Below are positions 5,886 to 9,033 of a stretch of 9,033 bases of DNA, piece after piece. The translations under genes and the position numbers were made by a program. Source of the stretch: an uncultured Muribaculaceae bacterium (lineage in GTDB: Bacteria > Bacteroidota > Bacteroidia > Bacteroidales > Muribaculaceae); NCBI GenBank assembly GCA_947644475.1, contig CANRZQ010000100.1, positions 1 to 9,033 of the forward strand. Direction: 5' to 3'. The notes beneath the pieces were generated by a model that made no database searches, was not told the DNA's origin, and worked only from the letters and a program-made list of their open reading frames with translations. Positions within the stretch are counted from its first letter, which is position 1. Each line of letters begins with the position of its first letter.

Positions 5886-6932
5886 CTAAGTTTGCTTTTT
5901 CCAAACGTCTGAAATGGAGATTGACGGGGGTAGATATAAGCTTTCTTTAAATTGGAAACTGCTACAAGTCAAAGCGTCTGAGCCACGTGAGAACGAATCT
6001 CTTTTGGTGCAAAAATTTTTACGATCTTTACGAGTAGAGTGTTTGCAGATGCAGCAGTTTTTTGAATCGAAGCCGTATTCTCGTGCCAAGGATAAACCAT
6101 ATATGAACAAATCATCACCTTTGATATTAGTAGATGTAGGATGGTCAAATATAACCTCAAATAACCCTTTGCGCTTAAATAGGTCTTGACAATTATGTGG
6201 GATGGTTATGCTTTTGCCGGTTGGATGAAGTATAAACTTTTGAATTTTATCAAATTTTGGTTTGATTTTGGATGCTTTGTCTTTATCAGTAATATTTATT
6301 CCAAAGAATCTGACATTCTCACATTCTATTATATCTTGTGAAATGATATATTCTACATCTTCTTCCGATGTAATATAAAATTCAATTATCGGAAGGTCGG
6401 ATTCCTTTTTCCTTTCAGAACACTCATGTGTCACATAAATTTCAATAAGTAGTTGCTTAACCTTGTCTGAACCAGAGAGAAGTAAGTCCGCACGGAATTT
6501 ATCATTTCCAACATTCACTGTTTGTTCAATTTCGCATGAGGTAAATACTTTTTTTAAATCGATTGTGTAAAATGAAGTTATTTTACAATCTTCGGTTGAT
6601 GGTTTTAATTTGCAATCGTTGTAGTGTTGGCAGATTGCAGATTCAGTGAAGTAGAGAATTATCGATTCCGCTTCATCGAACCATTGTTTTATCCGAAGTT
6701 TTGCGTATCCATGCAGATATGTCTCGTTTGTGCAATTTTTTTGGTTCTCAGTTGCGTTGTGGAAATCATGAGCAAAATGCCAGGATCTTATATCGCCACA
6801 TTTTTTCATCATCCGGCAATGGCAGTGAGGGCAATAAAAATCTTCGGGACTATCATGGGCGGTTTTGATATGAGTCAATATGCCATCCTCAGAAACAGCG
6901 AAATGCTGTTCCATTCGTATTCTGTTTTTCAT
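5886..6932 (-). CDS. CoiA-like protein: zinc finger plus probable PD-(D/E)XK nuclease
   Basis: The layout of this 348-residue protein resembles the CoiA competence-protein-like family. Residues 32-55 hold a zinc-binding motif, FYCPHCHCRMMKKCG followed by SWHFAH; CoiA-type N-termini read FxCPxCxxx...HFAH. Then comes HGYAKLRIKQWF (74-85), matching the helix before the nuclease core. NDKFRADLLL (143-152, D149) and LLIEIYVTHE (161-170, E164) fit the D...ExK strands of a restriction-endonuclease-fold core, with the final lysine apparently moved, as occurs in several PD-(D/E)XK families. A C-terminal Cys cluster (CCIC 293-296, C308, C323) may bind a second zinc. Classical CoiA acts in processing incoming DNA in Streptococcus. 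The gene lies 10 nt after an XRE-type regulator in an AT-rich island. Function here, DNA processing or defence, is inference. An in-frame ATG six codons downstream (6914) is a possible alternative start. Confidence 0.65.
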   Translation of the reverse strand: MKNRIRMEQHFAVSEDGILTHIKTAHDSPEDFYCPHCHCRMMKKCGDIRSWHFAHDFHNATENQKNCTNETYLHGYAKLRIKQWFDEAESIILYFTESAICQHYNDCKLKPSTEDCKITSFYTIDLKKVFTSCEIEQTVNVGNDKFRADLLLSGSDKVKQLLIEIYVTHECSERKKESDLPIIEFYITSEEDVEYIISQDIIECENVRFFGINITDKDKASKIKPKFDKIQKFILHPTGKSITIPHNCQDLFKRKGLFEVIFDHPTSTNIKGDDLFIYGLSLAREYGFDSKNCCICKHSTRKDRKNFCTKRDSFSRGSDALTCSSFQFKESLYLPPSISISDVWKKQT

Positions 6933-6942
6933 ATAGAGAAGA

Positions 6943-7431
6943 TTAAAGGTCTATAAAATCAATCTTTTTTCCGAATGCGATGGCGATTTTTGCAAGGATA
7001 TCAAATCCAACAGAATATTTTCCATTTTCTATTCGGCTGAGATTGGCTGCATCAATACCGGCAAGTTTTGCCAAGTCTTTTGCATCCAAATTTCTTGATT
7101 CGCGGATTTCTCGGATGCGTGCGCCGATCCTAACCCGATCGGAATGTCGGGTGCCTGCGCTGATTCCAGCCACATTGCCAATGCCAAATTGCAGAGTTTC
7201 TCGCCATATGGACTGAATCATTTGTTCTTTATCAAGGGAATAATTCTTGTCGAACAAAAGTTCAAGCCAATGCAGTTCGAAATTACGGGTATCCTTGTTA
7301 AGAAGAGAGCCGCAATGACAAAAAACAGTGAAAACTTCGCCATCGCGAGTCGTAACCTCGACCTCCTTGTCGTTTATTATTTGTGCGGAAGATTCGGTTG
7401 GTATTCTAAGAAAATCGTGAATGTCATTCAT
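6943..7431 (-). CDS. XRE-family regulator with a novel N-terminal domain
   Basis: The C-terminal third of this 162-residue protein (about 101-160) is a Cro/C1-type helix-turn-helix: RIGARIREIRESRNLDAKDLAKLAGIDAANLSRIENGKYSVGFDILAKI, ending FGKKIDFIDL. Residues 1-90 form a domain I do not recognise. It is predicted to be soluble, with two close cysteines (FCHCG, 37-41) and a Trp-rich stretch (HWLELLF, 54-60), and looks like a sensor or partner-binding module. The gene has a strong Bacteroidota promoter 53-84 nt upstream of its ATG and is followed after 10 nt by the CoiA-like gene, so it is probably the controller or partner of that protein. Base composition is visibly richer in A+T than the urease block. 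The start at 7431 is the first ATG downstream of the promoter. HTH call secure; role inferred. Confidence 0.8.
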   Translation of the reverse strand: MNDIHDFLRIPTESSAQIINDKEVEVTTRDGEVFTVFCHCGSLLNKDTRNFELHWLELLFDKNYSLDKEQMIQSIWRETLQFGIGNVAGISAGTRHSDRVRIGARIREIRESRNLDAKDLAKLAGIDAANLSRIENGKYSVGFDILAKIAIAFGKKIDFIDL

Positions 7432-7483
7432 GATTTTTGATGCCGTATTTTAAGTGTTGCCGCCACTTTTATAAATTATGGCG

Positions 7484-7515
7484 CAAATATACTATATATT
7501 ATTTTAATTGGCAAA
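7484..7515 (-). promoter_or_regulatory. Bacteroidota-type promoter for the XRE/CoiA-like operon
   Basis: On the minus strand TTTG (7515-7512, -33 element) is separated by exactly 20 nt from TATATTTG (7491-7484, -7 element TAnnTTTG). This is the consensus for the Bacteroidota primary sigma factor. Transcription should start near 7477, giving a leader of about 45 nt before the ATG at 7431. It lies downstream of the terminator at 7538-7580. Confidence 0.85.
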
Positions 7516-7537
7516 TATAACAATCAAAAAATGTAAT

Positions 7538-7580
7538 AAAAAACAATCATGTTCAAAAATCAGTCCGAACATGATTGTTT
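7538..7580 (-). terminator. Intrinsic terminator of the channel gene
   Basis: A perfect 14-bp stem (7567-7580 with 7541-7554; AAACAATCATGTTC) closes a 12-nt loop and is followed on the minus strand by TTTTTTATTAC. It begins 16 nt after the stop of the ion-channel gene. The plus-strand side has no T-run, so it works in one direction only. Confidence 0.85.
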
Positions 7581-7596
7581 CTAAGGGGATAGGGGG

Positions 7597-8415
7597 TTAG
7601 TTTTGGTCGGTGGGGTCGGAGGTGGATTGGGTGCCGGATTGCTGTTTGGAGCGTTCCTCGGCGCGGATGAGGGCGAGTTCGCGGTTGAGTTTTTTCTGAC
7701 GGGCGTCGTAGTTCTGGACCATGCTCGTGACCATGGCGGTGAACAGCGGCAGCATGAGCATGCCCCCGATTGGGAGGATTACGGAGATAACTTTGCCGGT
7801 GGCGGTGACGGCCGAGAAGTAGCAGCCTACGGTGGTCATGTTCATGGCCGACCAGTAGAGGGCGTCCCAGAATGATTTCACATCGGGGTTGAGGCCGTAT
7901 TCCTCGTAGTAGAATATCAGAGCCAGGCAGTAGACGAGGGCGGCGAGTATTGCCGTGTATTGTGCCATCAACGATGCCGCGCGGTTGGTGGAGATATATC
8001 CGATGACCATCGAGAGCGAGTAGGCGCCTCGAACCAGCGGGATGAACCGCAGGAGGAAAAGGATATCGGACGGCACGGTGATGTTGAACGTGTTCACCAG
8101 GTTGAGATAGGGTATGGAGATGAAGAAGAAAAACCAGCGGCGTTTGAGGTAGTCTTTCTTATTGCGCGCGTATGCAAACTCGATGAAGAAGTCGAGCAGG
8201 AAGGCCACGCACACCCAGAACTGGAATGTCATGTACTTGTGGTTGCTCAGGAACGGTATGTTCATGAACGTGTCGTATGATATGTACACAATTAGCAGCA
8301 GCGATAGCACAAGCACTATGCCGCGGCATATCGATTTTACCACTTTCTCCGAGCGGGATTGTGGACGGAGTTCTTGCTCTAATTGTTGAGCGCTTTGATT
8401 GTCGGAGGTTGCCAT
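7597..8415 (-). CDS. Six-TM potassium-channel-like protein with variant pore filter
   Basis: This is a 272-residue inner-membrane protein of the voltage-gated-like ion channel superfamily. Hydrophobic segments lie at about 31-48 (S1), 63-82 (S2), 94-110 (S3), 117-141 (S4), 150-170 (S5) and 207-233 (S6), with a pore loop at about 182-200 reading FWDALYWSAMNMTTVGCYF. This aligns with the K+-channel pore, but the selectivity filter is TTVGCY where the canonical form is TTVGYG. S4 carries only R123 and R129, so strong voltage sensing is doubtful. The tail (236-260, ARQKKLNRELALIRAEER) is charged and likely a coiled coil, followed by a Ser/Gln/Thr-rich end. I chose the ATG at 8415 (MATSDNQS). An in-frame ATG at 8508 would add 31 residues translated from the terminator and promoter region. 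Monocistronic, with its own terminator. Ion specificity is unknown. Confidence 0.85.
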   Translation of the reverse strand: MATSDNQSAQQLEQELRPQSRSEKVVKSICRGIVLVLSLLLIVYISYDTFMNIPFLSNHKYMTFQFWVCVAFLLDFFIEFAYARNKKDYLKRRWFFFFISIPYLNLVNTFNITVPSDILFLLRFIPLVRGAYSLSMVIGYISTNRAASLMAQYTAILAALVYCLALIFYYEEYGLNPDVKSFWDALYWSAMNMTTVGCYFSAVTATGKVISVILPIGGMLMLPLFTAMVTSMVQNYDARQKKLNRELALIRAEERSKQQSGTQSTSDPTDQN

Positions 8416-8437
8416 ATAATAAATAATTGAATGTAAT

Positions 8438-8447
8438 TTGTTAACAA
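8438..8447. promoter_or_regulatory. Palindrome upstream of the channel gene, possible operator
   Basis: TTGTTAACAA is a perfect 10-bp palindrome 22 bp upstream of the channel start, in the interval (8416-8493) where its promoter must lie. A TTTTG at 8460-8464 region could serve as a -33 element, but no good -7 match follows at the right distance. A regulatory role is only a guess. Confidence 0.2.
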
Positions 8448-8493
8448 GCGACCTCTGCCAAAAGTTGCGGCGCGGTTGAATTAATTGGATATG

Positions 8494-8536
8494 AAAAAAC
8501 GCCGCCAAAGGCTCATCGAATGGCTTTGGCGGCGTT
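8494..8536 (-). terminator. Intrinsic terminator of the secreted-protein gene
   Basis: A perfect 13-bp GC-rich stem (8524-8536 with 8498-8510; AACGCCGCCAAAG) with a 13-nt loop is followed on the minus strand by a six-T run and CATATCC. It begins 20 nt after the stop codon at 8557 and separates that gene from the channel gene. Confidence 0.9.
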
Positions 8537-8556
8537 GGATGGGGCAGGGATGTGTA

Positions 8557-9033
8557 TTATCTGATGATTGTCTTTACGGATGTGCCGTCGGATGCAACGG
8601 CGATGTAGAGTCCGGCGGGGAGGGCGAGGGTGTCGCTGGCGCGGAGTGTGGCAGATGTGATCTTGCAGCCGTCGGCGGTGAATACTTCCACTGTGGTGTC
8701 GGCAAGGGCGCGGATGCCTGATGCGTCGGCGGCGATGGTGGCTGCGGGGGCTATCGCGCTGTCCTTGATGCCGGAGTTGCCGGTCTTTTCAAGGTTTACG
8801 TTGTCGATGTAGAGGGCGAGAGCGTCGTCGGGCGAGGCGGTCATGGCATGGAATCCGATGTGCATGTTGCCGCTTGCAGGGCTGAAGAAAGTGGTTTCCA
8901 CCTTTTTCCAAGAGTAGTCGGTGTCGGGGATGGTCTCGGGCTCGCGGATGGTGAATGTCATGTCGGAGGGTTCGAGGCCGTCGCCGAGCATCACTTCGAG
9001 TTCTTCGGTGGCGATGGTGCGCACGTCGAATGC
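8557..9033 (-). CDS. Secreted/surface protein, C-terminal part with sorting-type tail
   Basis: The last 158 codons are visible; the frame is open to the right edge, so the N-terminus and any signal peptide are outside. Residues about 1-83 of the fragment look like the end of a beta-sandwich of the cleaved-adhesin/choice-of-anchor J kind: YSWKKVETTFFSPASGNMHIGFH, then ALALYIDNVNLEK, the usual closing strand. A low-complexity linker (about 84-108) follows, then a final module of about 45 residues, TVEVFTADGCKITSATL...LPAGLYIAVASDG...VKTIIR. This matches the short Bacteroidota C-terminal domain (GxYxV...G...KxIxR) associated with type IX secretion or related surface sorting. A gut Bacteroidota surface adhesin or hydrolase is likely, but the catalytic part is not visible. 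Followed by a strong terminator. Confidence 0.75.
   Translation of the reverse strand, partial: AFDVRTIATEELEVMLGDGLEPSDMTFTIREPETIPDTDYSWKKVETTFFSPASGNMHIGFHAMTASPDDALALYIDNVNLEKTGNSGIKDSAIAPAATIAADASGIRALADTTVEVFTADGCKITSATLRASDTLALPAGLYIAVASDGTSVKTIIR

Noticed and set aside
5768..5889. A plus-strand frame starting MKGDEDVEKN, interrupted by one TAG and then open to a TAA at 5887-5889.
   Set aside because: It is short, broken by a stop after 15 codons, resembles no family I know, and can arise by chance in this length.
8416..8508. An upstream ATG at 8508 that would lengthen the channel protein by 31 residues.
   Set aside because: The extension would be translated from the neighbouring gene's terminator stem and the promoter interval; the ATG at 8415 gives a normal cytoplasmic N-terminus.

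Overview
The window looks like a chromosomal segment of a gut-type Bacteroidota bacterium (order Bacteroidales; a Muribaculaceae- or Prevotella-like genome is my best guess). The reasons are a textbook Bacteroidota promoter (TTTG, 20-nt spacer, TAnnTTTG) at 7484-7515, the absence of Shine-Dalgarno leaders, a C-terminal tail typical of Bacteroidota secreted proteins on the last gene, and the gene order ureABCEFGD. Every gene I can support is on the minus strand, so the window is transcribed from right to left.

Region 1 (1-5041) is a nearly complete nickel urease operon: ureA (gamma), ureB (beta, with unusual extensions at both ends), ureC (alpha, all nickel and catalytic residues present), then the accessory genes ureE, ureF, ureG and the first 106 codons of ureD, which runs off the left edge. 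UreABC form the urea-hydrolysing enzyme. UreD/UreF/UreG form the GTP-driven maturation complex and UreE brings nickel. No nickel or urea transporter is visible. The structural genes are tightly packed. The ureC-ureE, ureE-ureF and ureF-ureG spacers each hold a short-period tandem repeat (10, 8 and 8 bp), and the ureF-ureG spacer also holds a strong hairpin.

Region 2 (5042-5885) holds a candidate ure promoter, a strong intrinsic terminator, a solitary XRE/HigA-like antitoxin gene, what looks like the last about 30 codons of its lost toxin gene, a 95-bp REP/BIME-like palindromic element, and a C8 tract.

Region 3 (5886-7515) is visibly AT-richer than the urease block. It is a two-gene operon with its own promoter: an XRE-domain regulator with an unrecognised N-terminal domain, followed 10 nt later by a CoiA-like protein with a zinc finger and a likely PD-(D/E)XK nuclease core. 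It looks horizontally acquired and is a candidate, unproven, defence or DNA-processing module.

Region 4 (7538-9033) holds a six-TM potassium-channel-like protein whose pore reads TTVGCY instead of TTVGYG, with its own terminator, and the C-terminal part of a secreted protein (choice-of-anchor/jelly-roll-like domain plus a sorting-type tail), also followed by a strong terminator.
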